Made by a program: the position numbers and the translations under genes. The notes beneath the pieces were generated by a model. The model saw nothing but the letters and a program-made list of their open reading frames with translations, did no database searches and had not been told where the DNA came from. Positions 17,952 to 25,588 of a DNA stretch of 64,000 nucleotides are shown here, in pieces (the stretch's first letter is position 1; each line of letters opens with the position of its first letter). Source of the DNA: Geodermatophilus sp. YIM 151500 (GTDB taxonomy: Bacteria; Actinomycetota; Actinomycetes; Mycobacteriales; Geodermatophilaceae); NCBI RefSeq assembly GCF_025716945.1, contig NZ_JAOVZT010000001.1, forward strand, positions 62,001-126,000, read 5' to 3'.

Positions 17952-18614
17952 ATGACATCCGCCCGCAACGGCACGGCGCGGCCCTCCGGTCCCGGCGGCA
18001 CCCCCGCCGCCGGGACCGGCCCGGCCGGCGACCCGGCCGGCGACCCGGCCGGCGACCCGGTCCCCGCTCGGCCGGCGCCGCAGGACGGCGGCGTCCCCGC
18101 TGTCGCGGAGGCCGCCGACGAGGTCCTGGACGACGAGGTGGCCGCCGACGAGGTGCTGGAGGAGGAGCGCCCGCCACCCGCGGGCCCGGTCGCCAACGCC
18201 CTGATCGCCCTCGGCGTCATCGCCCTCGGCGTGGTGACGGCGGTCGGCGCCACCGCGCTGGAGCTCGGCACCGCCTCGGCGCCCCGCCCCGGGCTGTGGC
18301 CGTTCCTGATCGGCATCGCGCTGGTCGCCTTCGGCGTGGGCCTGCTGGCGCTGGTCCGCCGGACCGCCGACGCCGAGCGCTTCACGCGGGCGAGCTGGCT
18401 GGTCGTCGCGGGGCTGGCCACCATGGTCGCCTTCGTCGCGCTCGTCGGCGTGATCGGCTTCGAGATCCCCGCCGCGCTGCTGCTGTTCGTGTGGCTGCGG
18501 TTGCTCGGTCGCGAGGGCTGGCGGCTGTCGCTGGTCACCAGCGTCGCCGCGGTCGTCGCCTTCTACCTGGTCTTCGTCGTGGCCCTCTCGGTCCCGATCC
18601 CCCACCTGTTCTGA
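17952..18614 (+). CDS. tctB: Tripartite tricarboxylate transporter small membrane subunit (TctB)
   Basis: The 220-residue product has an 80-residue low-complexity, Pro/Gly/Glu-rich N-terminal tail and then four hydrophobic segments (ALIALGVIALGVVTAVGA, LWPFLIGIALVAFGVGLLAL, WLVVAGLATMVAFVALVGV, ASVA...FYLVFVVALS) with the APRPGLWPF motif of TctB proteins. TctB supports the large permease TctA. The N-terminal tail is unusually long and includes three tandem GDPA repeats coded by 12-base repeats. ATG 17952 follows GAGGAGGAG; tctA starts 11 bases after the stop. Confidence 0.88.
   Translation: MTSARNGTARPSGPGGTPAAGTGPAGDPAGDPAGDPVPARPAPQDGGVPAVAEAADEVLDDEVAADEVLEEERPPPAGPVANALIALGVIALGVVTAVGATALELGTASAPRPGLWPFLIGIALVAFGVGLLALVRRTADAERFTRASWLVVAGLATMVAFVALVGVIGFEIPAALLLFVWLRLLGREGWRLSLVTSVAAVVAFYLVFVVALSVPIPHLF
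18023..18060 (+). repeat. 12-base tandem repeat inside tctB
   Basis: Three copies of GGCCGGCGACCC in tandem code for repeated Gly-Asp-Pro-Ala in the cytoplasmic tail of TctB. Unit length is a multiple of three, so copy number can change without a frameshift. Confidence 0.7.
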
Positions 18615-18624
18615 GGAGTCAGCG

Positions 18625-20139
18625 GTGGATCTCGCCCCGGTGCTGGACGGCTTCGGCGTCGTCCTCGAACCCACGAACCTGCTCTACTGCCTGCTGGGCG
18701 TGCTCATCGGCATGCTCATCGGCGTCCTGCCCGGCCTGGGTCCGGCGGCCACCATCGCCATCCTGCTGCCGCTGACCCTCGGCATCGAGCCGGTCACCGC
18801 CATCATCATGCTGGCCGGCATCTTCTACGGCGCCCAGTACGGCGGGACGATCACCTCGGTCCTGCTCCGGCTGCCCGGCGAGGCCTCCTCGGTGGTGACC
18901 GTCTTCGACGGGCACGCGCTGGCGCGCTCCGGTCGCGCCGGGACGGCGCTGGGCATCGCGGCCATCGGTTCCTTCGTCGGCGGGACCGTGTCGGTCGTCG
19001 CCCTCTCCCTGGTCGCGCCGCTGGTGGCCGGCTTCGCCCTGGACTTCGGCCCTCCGGAGTACACGGCACTCGCCCTGCTGGGCATCCTGCTCGTCTCCAC
19101 GGTCAGCGTCGGCGACCGGCTCAAGGCGGTCACCGCCGCCGCCGTCGGACTGCTGCTGGCCACGGTGGGCCGGGACAGCTTCACCGGCGCCGAGCGCTTC
19201 ACGTTCGACAACCTGAACCTGGCCGACGGCCTGGACTTCGTGCCGATCGCGATGGGCCTGTTCGGCCTCGGCGAGATCCTCTACAACCTGGAGGAGCGGC
19301 ACCGGGCCGTGCAGGCCCCGTCGACGGTCGCCAACGTGTGGCCCTCGCGGGCGGACCTGCGCCAGTCCTCCGGCGCGATCGGCCGCGGCTCGGTCCTCGG
19401 CTTCTTCCTCGGCATCCTGCCCGGCGGCGGGGCGACCCTGTCCTCCCTGGCGGCCTACGCGCTGGAGAAGCGGCGGTCGAAGACCCCCGAGCGGTTCGGC
19501 AAGGGCGCGGTCGAGGGCGTGGCCGCCCCCGAGACGGCGAACAACGCCGCCGCGACGTCGTCGTTCATCCCGCTGCTCACCCTGGGCATCCCCGCGAACG
19601 CGACGATGGCGGTGATCTTCGGGGCGCTGCTCATCCAGGGCATCACGCCCGGTCCCCAGCTCGTCGACCAGGACCCCGAGCTGTTCTGGGGCGTGGTCAA
19701 CTCCATGTACATCGGCAACATCCTGCTGCTGATCATGAGCATCCCGCTGGTCGGCGTGTTCGTGCGCATCCTGCGGGTCCGCGCGACGGTGCTGGCGCCG
19801 ATCACGGTCCTCATCACGCTGATCGGCGTCTACACCGTCCGGAACAGCGTCTTCGACATCGGCCTGGTCGTCGTCTTCGGCGCCCTCGGCTACCTGATGA
19901 AGAAGCTCGGCTTCGACCCCGGGCCGCTCGTGCTGGCCTTCGTGCTCGGTGCCCTGCTGGAGAACAACCTGCGCCGGTCGCTGCTGATCTTCGAGGGCGA
20001 CCCGAGCGGCTTCCTGACCCGCCCGATCTCCGGGACGCTGCTGGTCCTGCTCCTGGTCGTGGCGGTCCTGCCTGTGATCACCAAGACCGTCGCCCGGCGC
20101 CGTGCCGCGCGCCCGGCCGAGACCGAGGAGCTCGTGTGA
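18625..20139 (+). CDS. tctA: Tripartite tricarboxylate transporter large permease (TctA)
   Basis: The 504-residue protein has about twelve hydrophobic helices and the duplicated TctA signature: IGVLPGLGPAATIAILLP near the N-terminus and LGILPGGGATLSSLAAY in the middle, plus GAQYGGTITSVLLRLPG and PLLTLGIPANATMAVIFGAL. It is the substrate-translocating subunit driven by ion gradient. Divergence from the aldarate catabolic operon around one LysR regulator makes aldarate uptake likely. GTG 18625 follows GAGGAG. Its stop overlaps the start of the universal stress gene. Confidence 0.93.
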   Translation: MDLAPVLDGFGVVLEPTNLLYCLLGVLIGMLIGVLPGLGPAATIAILLPLTLGIEPVTAIIMLAGIFYGAQYGGTITSVLLRLPGEASSVVTVFDGHALARSGRAGTALGIAAIGSFVGGTVSVVALSLVAPLVAGFALDFGPPEYTALALLGILLVSTVSVGDRLKAVTAAAVGLLLATVGRDSFTGAERFTFDNLNLADGLDFVPIAMGLFGLGEILYNLEERHRAVQAPSTVANVWPSRADLRQSSGAIGRGSVLGFFLGILPGGGATLSSLAAYALEKRRSKTPERFGKGAVEGVAAPETANNAAATSSFIPLLTLGIPANATMAVIFGALLIQGITPGPQLVDQDPELFWGVVNSMYIGNILLLIMSIPLVGVFVRILRVRATVLAPITVLITLIGVYTVRNSVFDIGLVVVFGALGYLMKKLGFDPGPLVLAFVLGALLENNLRRSLLIFEGDPSGFLTRPISGTLLVLLLVVAVLPVITKTVARRRAARPAETEELV

Positions 20140-20525
20140 CCGTCCTGCTCGGATACCTGCCGACCCCCGAGGGCGACGCCGCCTTCCTGGCCGCGCTCGG
20201 GGAGGCCCGCCGCCGGGGGGAGCGCCTCGTCGTGGTCAATTCGCCCCGCAGCGGGGCGCCGGTGAGCACCGAGGTCGCCCCGGACACCGCCGTCCGGACG
20301 ATGACCGCACGGGCCGAGGAGGCCGGCGTCGAGCTGGAGCTGCGGCAGGCCGCTCACGACGGTGACGCGGCCGACGAGGTCCTGCGCGTCGCGGGCGAGG
20401 CGGACGCCTCGGTGATCGTGATCGGCCTGCGCCGCCGGTCGCCGGTGGGCAAGCTGCTGATGGGCAGCACCGCGCAGCGCATCCTGCTCGACGCCGACCG
20501 CCCGGTGCTCGCGGTCAAGCCCTGA
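20136..20525 (+). CDS. Universal stress protein (UspA family)
   Basis: The 129-residue protein has the UspA fold: N-terminal strand VTVLLGYLPTPEG, LVVVNSPRSG, helix EVLRVAGEADASVIVIGLRRRSPVGKLLMGSTAQRIL and the final strand PVLAVKP. The G-2x-G-9x-G(S/T) ATP-binding motif is only partly kept (VGKLLMGSTAQ). The GTG start lies within the last codons of tctA (20136-20138 against stop 20137-20139), so it is translated with the transporter and may sense energy state or modulate it. Confidence 0.85.
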   Translation: MTVLLGYLPTPEGDAAFLAALGEARRRGERLVVVNSPRSGAPVSTEVAPDTAVRTMTARAEEAGVELELRQAAHDGDAADEVLRVAGEADASVIVIGLRRRSPVGKLLMGSTAQRILLDADRPVLAVKP

Positions 20526-20532
20526 CCCCGAG

Positions 20533-20573
20533 CGGAGGAGATCCGTGCGCGTGACCCGCACGGATCTCCTCCG
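20533..20573. terminator. Bidirectional terminator between usp and the histidine kinase
   Basis: Perfect 17-base arms (20533-20549 and 20557-20573) with loop CGTGACC lie between two converging genes, 8 bases past the usp stop and 1 base past the kinase stop. The stem resembles the hairpin at 8910-8950 and shares 15 bases with it. Confidence 0.85.
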
Positions 20574-20574
20574 G

Positions 20575-21993
20575 TCAGGTCAGGGGCAGGCGCACCTGGA
20601 AGCGGGTGTCCCCCGGGGCCGAGCGCACCCGCAGGTCGCCGCCGTGCCGCTGGACGACGATCCGCCACGAGACGTCCAGGCCCAGCCCGGTCCCCTGCCC
20701 GACCGGCTTGGTGGTGAAGAACGGCTCGAAGATCCGCCGCCGCAGCTCCTCGGGCACGCCGGGTCCGGTGTCGGCCACCTCGACCAGGGCGCTGTCGCCG
20801 TCGCGGGCGGTGCGCAGGGTGAGGGTCCCCTCCCCGGCCATCGCATCGAGCGCGTTGACCACCAGGTTGGTCCACACCTGGTTGAGCTCGCCGGCGTAGG
20901 CCGGCACCCGCGGCAGCGAGCGGTCGTACTCCTTGACCACCCGGACGCCGGCGCCGATCTTGCGGCCGAGCATCACCAGCGTCGCGTCCAGGCCGGCGTG
21001 CAGGTCGGTCGGCTGGTGCGGCGCGCGGTCCAGCTGGGAGTACTGCTTGGCCGCGTCGACCAGCGCGGTGATGCGGCCGGTGCTGTCGGTGATCTCCGCG
21101 AGCAGCGTCTCGGTCTCGACGGTGTACGCCAGCCAGCGCAGCGCCGGTTCCAGGAAGGACGGCGCCACGGTGGCCGCCACCCGGTCGAGGTCGCCGGCGT
21201 CCAGTCCGGCACCCACGAAGACGGCGGCGAGCTCCCACGGCGAGGCGATCCCGCGCTGCTCCAGCCAGTCGCCCAGCTCGTCCTCGCGGTCGGACCGCTG
21301 CAGCGCGGTCAGCTCCACACCGCCGTCGATGCGGGCGACGAAGTCCTCCTGCAGCCCGGTCAGGGAGCGCAGGACGGCACCGTCGATGCGACCGTCGGAC
21401 AGCAGCGCCAGCTTGTGCCGCATCCCGGCGAACCGGTCGCGGAGCGCGGCGGTGGCCCGCGCCGCGGCCGCCGCCGGGTTGTTCAGCTCGTGGGTCAGGC
21501 CGGCGGTCAGCTTGCCGAGGGCGAGCAGCCGCTCCCGCTGGCCGACCAGCTCGGCCGCGCTGCGCTGCCCGACGAACATCCCCTCCAGCAGGTGCACCGC
21601 CATCGGGTACCACCGCCGGAACACGGTGGCGAACTGCTCGGCGGGCAGCGCCAGGAACCGGCAGTCGGTGAGCGCGGTGACGCTGCCGCCGTAGACCTGG
21701 TCGAGCCGGTCGCCGAAGTAGAACTGCACGGCGCCGGCGTAGACCCCCGGGGAGTCGGTCCGGACGATCTCCACGTCGTCGCCCCCGACCCGCCGCGACA
21801 TCCGCAGCGCGCCCTCGAGCAGCACGTAGAAGCACTCGGCCGGCTCGCCCTCCCGGTAGAGGGCCGTGCCGGCGGGGCAGCCCACGACGTCACCGTGCTC
21901 GGCGACCCACGCCAGCTGGTCGTCGTCGAGGTCCTCGAAGAGGAACAGCTCGCGCAGCTCGGCCGGTCCGAGCCGCGCGGCCGGGCCGCTCAC
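20575..21993 (-). CDS. Histidine kinase with N-terminal cyclic-nucleotide-binding domain
   Basis: The 472-residue protein starts with a cNMP-binding/CRP-type beta-roll (residues about 15-130: [33 protein letters not shown], and an MSRRVGGDD strand), then a dimerisation domain with the phospho-acceptor His in [12 protein letters not shown], and a HATPase_c domain with N-box [11 protein letters not shown]1 [10 protein letters not shown]-box EPFFTTK and G2 GTGLGLDVS. No membrane segment is present, so it acts in the cytoplasm. Its GTG start overlaps the stop of the receiver-flavoprotein gene (GTGA at 21990), making the two a coupled pair. The THELNNP variant matches kinases that pair with atypical receivers. 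Confidence 0.9.
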   Translation of the reverse strand: MSGPAARLGPAELRELFLFEDLDDDQLAWVAEHGDVVGCPAGTALYREGEPAECFYVLLEGALRMSRRVGGDDVEIVRTDSPGVYAGAVQFYFGDRLDQVYGGSVTALTDCRFLALPAEQFATVFRRWYPMAVHLLEGMFVGQRSAAELVGQRERLLALGKLTAGLTHELNNPAAAAARATAALRDRFAGMRHKLALLSDGRIDGAVLRSLTGLQEDFVARIDGGVELTALQRSDREDELGDWLEQRGIASPWELAAVFVGAGLDAGDLDRVAATVAPSFLEPALRWLAYTVETETLLAEITDSTGRITALVDAAKQYSQLDRAPHQPTDLHAGLDATLVMLGRKIGAGVRVVKEYDRSLPRVPAYAGELNQVWTNLVVNALDAMAGEGTLTLRTARDGDSALVEVADTGPGVPEELRRRIFEPFFTTKPVGQGTGLGLDVSWRIVVQRHGGDLRVRSAPGDTRFQVRLPLT

Positions 21994-23648
21994 CGCTCCC
22001 CCAGGTAGCGGTGCACGAGCGTGACCGCCATGGCGCCCTCCCCGACCGCCGAGGCGACCCGCTTGACCGAGTCGGCCCGGACGTCACCGGCGACGAAGAC
22101 GCCCGGCAGGCTCGACTCCAGGAAGTAGGGGTCGCGCTCCAGCGGCCAGCCCGCCGGCGGGCGGCCCTCGCGCAGCAGGCCCGGGCCGGTCGGGATGAAC
22201 CCCCGCCCGTCCCGCAGCACCTGCCCGTCGAGCCAGTCGGTGCGCGGCGCCCCGCCGATGAAGACGAACAGGTGGGACGCCGGCACCGTCGTCCGTTCTC
22301 CCGTCCGGGCGTCCTGCAGGGTGAGCGCCTCCAGGTGGCCGTCGCCCCGCGCCGCGGCCACCGTCGTGCAGGTGTGCACGGTGACGGTGTCGATCCCGGA
22401 CAGCTGCTCGACCAGGTAGTGCGACATCGAGCTCTGCAGCGACGAGCCGCGCACCAGCAGGTGCACCGCGCGGGCGTACCGCGCGAAGAAGACCGCCGCC
22501 TGGCCGGCGGAGTTGGCCCCACCGACCACGTACACCTCCCGGCCGGCGCACTCGGCCGCCTCGGTCAGCGCCGAGCCGTAGTACACGCCGCGGCCGGTGA
22601 GGCCCTCCGCGCCGGGCACGTCGAGCTGGCGGTACGACACACCGGTGGCCAGGACGACGGCGTGCGCGGCGATGCTGCCGCCGTCGGCGAAGCGCAGCAC
22701 CCGCTTGGGGCCGTGGACCTCCAGCGCCACCGCGTCGCGGGCGAGCAGCAGCTCGGCGCCGAACCTGCCCGCCTGCCGCCGCGCCCGCTCGGCGAGCTGG
22801 CCGCCGGAGACGCCGTCCGGGAAGCCGAGGTAGTTCTCGATGCGGCTGCTCTGGCCGGCCTGGCCTCCGGTGGCCGACCGCTCGACGAGCACCGTCCGCA
22901 GCCCCTCGGACGCCCCGTACACGGCCGCGCCGAGCCCGGCCGGGCCGCCGCCGACCACGACCAGGTCGTAGAAGTCGGCGGTCGGCTCGACCCCGAGGCC
23001 GACGACTGCGGCGACCTCCGCCTCGGACGGCGAGCGCAGCACCCGGGCGTCCGGCGTCACGACGACCGGGACGTCGTCCTCGGAGGCCCCGGCGGCGGCC
23101 AGCAGCCGGCGGGCCTCCGGCTCGTCGACGCCGTACCACCGGTAGGGGACGGCGTTGCGCGCGAGGAAGTCGCGGATCCGGAACGACGGCGCCGACCACC
23201 GGTGCCCCACCAGCTTGACGTCCTCGACGGCCGTGTCGCGGCTGTCCCGCCAGGCCTCGGTCATCGCGTCGACGACCGGGTAGAGCTTCTCCTCCGGCGG
23301 GTCCCACGGCTTGAGCAGGTAGGCGTCGACGTCGACGAGGTTGATCGCCTGGATGGCCGCGTCGGTGTCGGCGTACGCGGTCAGCAGGCAGCGTCGCGCC
23401 CGCGGGAACAGGTCCATCGCCTGCTCGAGGAACTCGATGCCGTTCATCGCCGGCATCCGGTAGTCGGCCAGCAGGACCGCGACCCGGTCGCCGCGGAGCT
23501 TGAGCTCGCGCAGCGTCTCGAGCGCCTCCGCGCCGGAGCCCGCGCGCAGCACCCGGTGGTCGTCGCCGTAGCGGCGGCGCAGGTCGCGGGCGACCGCGCG
23601 GGACACCCCCGGGTCGTCGTCCACGCTGAGCAGGACCGGCTTGCCCAT
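21990..23648 (-). CDS. Response regulator receiver fused to thioredoxin-reductase-like flavoprotein
   Basis: The 552-residue protein joins three parts. Residues 1-130 are a receiver domain with acidic pocket DDD (10-12), acceptor Asp 62 (LLADYRMP), Thr 90 and Lys 113 (LLKPWDP). Residues about 145-215 resemble a thioredoxin/glutaredoxin-like segment (RIRDFLARNAVPYRWYGVD) without a CxxC. The rest is a two-domain FAD/NADPH oxidoreductase with VVVGGGPAGLGAA, TGGQAG, VYVVGGANSAGQAA and FVAGDVRADSVKR. The CATC disulfide of thioredoxin reductase is replaced (GVYYGSALTEAAEC), so it cannot be a classical thioredoxin reductase. ATG 23648 has GGGAGG upstream. Confidence 0.9.
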   Translation of the reverse strand: MGKPVLLSVDDDPGVSRAVARDLRRRYGDDHRVLRAGSGAEALETLRELKLRGDRVAVLLADYRMPAMNGIEFLEQAMDLFPRARRCLLTAYADTDAAIQAINLVDVDAYLLKPWDPPEEKLYPVVDAMTEAWRDSRDTAVEDVKLVGHRWSAPSFRIRDFLARNAVPYRWYGVDEPEARRLLAAAGASEDDVPVVVTPDARVLRSPSEAEVAAVVGLGVEPTADFYDLVVVGGGPAGLGAAVYGASEGLRTVLVERSATGGQAGQSSRIENYLGFPDGVSGGQLAERARRQAGRFGAELLLARDAVALEVHGPKRVLRFADGGSIAAHAVVLATGVSYRQLDVPGAEGLTGRGVYYGSALTEAAECAGREVYVVGGANSAGQAAVFFARYARAVHLLVRGSSLQSSMSHYLVEQLSGIDTVTVHTCTTVAAARGDGHLEALTLQDARTGERTTVPASHLFVFIGGAPRTDWLDGQVLRDGRGFIPTGPGLLREGRPPAGWPLERDPYFLESSLPGVFVAGDVRADSVKRVASAVGEGAMAVTLVHRYLGER

Positions 23649-23781
23649 CGGGCCTCCCGTCACGGCGGTCCGGGCGGCGGCGGACGCCGGCCGGCGGACA
23701 GCACGGCGGCGGCGGGCTTGCGGCGACCACCCCGCGCGCGCAATCTCACGCTAGACCGTCGGCGTGGACACGGGAGGGGCC

Positions 23782-24129
23782 ATGACGGCACCGGCCGGCA
23801 TCGACGTGACGGCCCCGCCCTCCGGCGCGGGGTGCCTGGAGTGCGAGGCGACCGGCGGGTGGTGGTTCCACCTGCGCCGGTGCGCGCAGTGCGGGCACGT
23901 CGGCTGCTGCGATTCCTCGCCGTCCCGCCACGCGCGGGCGCACGCCGCGGACACCGGCCACCCGGTGATCCGCAGCTTCGAGCCCGGCGAGAGCTGGTTC
24001 TACGACTTCACCACCGAGCGGATGCTGCGCGGGCCCGAACTCGCCCCGCCGCAGCACCACCCGCTCGACCAGCCGGCCCCCGGGCCGCGCGGCCGGGTAC
24101 CGGCCGACTGGCAGGTCCACCTCCGCTGA
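23782..24129 (+). CDS. UBP-type zinc finger protein
   Basis: The 115-residue protein is almost entirely a ZnF-UBP domain: CLEC, RRCAQCGHVGCCDSS, HARAHAADTGHPV, then FEPGESWFYDF, giving the Cys/His zinc ligands and the aromatic residues that bind a C-terminal Gly-Gly tail in eukaryotic ubiquitin-specific proteases. Bacterial members are stand-alone and of unknown function. It is divergent from the receiver-flavoprotein/kinase pair with 133 bases between. ATG 23782 follows GGGAGGGG; an upstream in-frame GTG (23764) lacks such a site. Confidence 0.88.
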   Translation: MTAPAGIDVTAPPSGAGCLECEATGGWWFHLRRCAQCGHVGCCDSSPSRHARAHAADTGHPVIRSFEPGESWFYDFTTERMLRGPELAPPQHHPLDQPAPGPRGRVPADWQVHLR

Positions 24130-24290
24130 GGGGCCTCCGCGACCCGGTCTCGCGGACCGGCCTCGCCCCGCGGTGCCGGTCCTCGTGCTGCAGGGTGAGG
24201 GCGGCCACCGCACGGTGGGGGTCGACGGGGGGGCGCGGGAGGACGGCGACGGCCGGCCCGCCGTGAGGACGCCCGGGTGACGCCGCGCGG

Positions 24291-24767
24291 TCAGGCGGAC
24301 GGCGGCTCGCCCGCGGCGACCGGCTGGATGCGCGGTCGCACCTCGCGCGCCCCGGAGAGCTCGTGCCCCGCGCCGCAGACCAGCGCCAGCCGCACCGGCT
24401 CCCCGCAGTCGCGGTGCCGCAGCTCGACCGGGCGGTCCCCCTCCTCGGCCAGCCACCGGTCGCCCCAGTGCATGAGCGCCACCAGCGTGGGATAGAGGTC
24501 GAGGCCCTTCTCGGTCAGCCGGTACTCGTGCCGCTGCCGCTCCCCCTCGGCGCGGTAGGGCACCCGGCGGAGGATGCCCTGCTCGACGAGCGTCGCCAGC
24601 CGGTCGGTCAGCACCGCCTTGGGGGCACCGAGCACCCGCTGCAGGTCGGCGAACCGCCGTACGCCGAGGAAGGCCTCGCGGAGCACCAGCAGGCTCCACT
24701 TCTCCCCCACCACCGCGAGCGTGCCCGCCACCGAGCAGCGCGACCGGTCCCACGAGGCGTCCGTCAC
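24291..24767 (-). CDS. HxlR-family transcriptional regulator
   Basis: The 158-residue protein has the HxlR/MarR-like winged helix: CSVAGTLAVVGEKWSLLVLREAFLG, RRFADLQRVLGAPKAVLTDRLATLVEQGILRRV and EYRLTEKGLDLYPTLVALMHWGDRW. The C-terminal 40 residues contain two Cys (HRDCGEPV, LVCGAGH) that may sense a thiol or redox change. It starts at GTG 24767 with no clear ribosome site, so it may be leaderless. It is divergent from the GNAT gene, with twin inverted repeats between them, suggesting repression of both. Confidence 0.88.
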   Translation of the reverse strand: MTDASWDRSRCSVAGTLAVVGEKWSLLVLREAFLGVRRFADLQRVLGAPKAVLTDRLATLVEQGILRRVPYRAEGERQRHEYRLTEKGLDLYPTLVALMHWGDRWLAEEGDRPVELRHRDCGEPVRLALVCGAGHELSGAREVRPRIQPVAAGEPPSA

Positions 24768-24790
24768 AGGTGCAGCGTATCCGACGCTGA

Positions 24791-24839
24791 GTTCACTTGA
24801 CGAACCTGGCCATAGAAGAGCAAAGTTCGTATCACGAAC
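24791..24839. promoter_or_regulatory. Twin HxlR operators
   Basis: Two 15-base elements, GTTCACTTGACGAAC (24791-24805) and GTTCGTATCACGAAC (24825-24839), share the GTTC-N7-GAAC frame with centres 34 bases apart, about three helical turns. The second extends to a perfect 7+3+7 palindrome (24824-24840). They fill the intergenic region between the divergent HxlR and GNAT genes and overlap the likely promoters. Confidence 0.7.
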
Positions 24840-24852
24840 TCAGGAGGTCGCC

Positions 24853-25383
24853 ATGGACGTCGTGGTCCCGACCCGGCCGGTGAGCCCGGACGACCTGCCG
24901 CGCTTCGGCCGGCTCTGGCCGCGGCTGTCGCCCGACACCGTCTACCGCCGCTTCCACGCGCCCCTGCGCAGCCTCCCGCCGGAGACGGTCCGCCGCTTCG
25001 TCGAGGTCGACCACGACCGGCGCGAGGCCGTGGTAGCGACGCTCGGCGACGAGGTGATCGGCGTGGCCCGCTACGACCGCTCCCCCGACGACCCGGGGAC
25101 GGCGGAGTTCGCGATCGTCGTCGAGGACGCGTGGCAGGGCGCCGGCGTGGGCCGGCAGCTGCTCGTCGAGCTGGTCGACCTCGCCGCCCGGCGCGGCGTG
25201 CACACCTTCACCGCGACCGTGCAGCCGGACAACGAGCGGGTCCTCGGCCTGATCCGCCGCGTGCTGCCCGGCTCGACGCTGCACCCCGACGGCGACGTGG
25301 TCGAGGTGCGCAGCCCGCTGCGCCCGCCCGCCGCGGCCGCGCCGGCCGCCGTCCCGCCCGAGCCCCTGGCCCTGTCCTGCTGA
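24853..25383 (+). CDS. GNAT-family N-acetyltransferase
   Basis: The 176-residue product resembles GNAT domains of the bacterial protein-acetyltransferase group: RLWPRLSPDTVYRRFHAP at the N-terminus, GVARYDRSPDDPGTAEFAIVVEDAWQGAGVG with the acetyl-CoA loop (Q-x-x-G-x-G/A variant QGAGVGRQL) and a C-terminal strand. The N-terminal motif S-x-x-S/T-x-Y-x-R-F-H recalls acetyltransferase domains attached to acyl-CoA synthetases. ATG 24853 follows AGGAGG. The C-terminal tail is Ala/Pro rich and its stop falls inside a 15-base tandem repeat. Confidence 0.85.
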   Translation: MDVVVPTRPVSPDDLPRFGRLWPRLSPDTVYRRFHAPLRSLPPETVRRFVEVDHDRREAVVATLGDEVIGVARYDRSPDDPGTAEFAIVVEDAWQGAGVGRQLLVELVDLAARRGVHTFTATVQPDNERVLGLIRRVLPGSTLHPDGDVVEVRSPLRPPAAAAPAAVPPEPLALSC

Positions 25384-25428
25384 GCCCTGTCCTGCTGAGC
25401 CCTGTCCTGCTGAGCCCTGTCCTGCTGG
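25370..25428 (+). repeat. 15-base tandem repeat carrying repeated stop codons
   Basis: Nearly four copies of CCCTGTCCTGCTGAG run from the last codons of the GNAT gene into the spacer. Each unit contains TGA in the same frame, so the first copy supplies the gene's stop and the others act as backup stops. Recent slippage-type expansion is likely since copies are identical. Confidence 0.85.
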
Positions 25429-25444
25429 ATCCGGAGGAACCGCC

Positions 25445-25588
25445 GTGACCGTCCTGCGCACCTACCTCGCCCGCACCCGTGCGGCCCGCGCCCGCCGGCG
25501 CGACGAGCGCGCCCTGCGCCGCGCGCTGGCCGGCGCGCCGACCCTCGAGTCGGCGCACGAGATCGCCGCCCTCGCCGCCCGTCGCTGA
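25445..25588 (+). CDS. Small Arg/Ala-rich protein, 47 residues
   Basis: A short gene starts at GTG 25445, ten bases after a clear GGAGG-AAC ribosome site, and ends at 25588. The product is highly basic and helical: residues 1-25 contain RTYLARTRAARARRRDE, residues 26-47 LRRALAGAPTLESAHEI and AALAARR. The amphipathic pattern resembles small uncharacterised actinobacterial proteins with a basic helix, but no named family is recognised. It follows the GNAT gene by about 60 bases and probably shares its HxlR-controlled transcript. Confidence 0.6.
   Translation: MTVLRTYLARTRAARARRRDERALRRALAGAPTLESAHEIAALAARR

Noticed and set aside
17952-18775. Translation of tctC continuing through tctB and into tctA as a real 638-residue protein
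   Set aside because: The extension is Arg/Pro-rich and lies in the wrong frame of two genes with clear TctB and TctA signatures, so it is an artefact of the missing stop.
21990-23648. Calling the flavoprotein a thioredoxin-disulfide reductase
   Set aside because: The redox CxxC is missing in both the flavoprotein domain and the thioredoxin-like segment.
25370-25428. CRISPR array
   Set aside because: The 15-base units are contiguous with no spacers, and no cas genes are present in the window.
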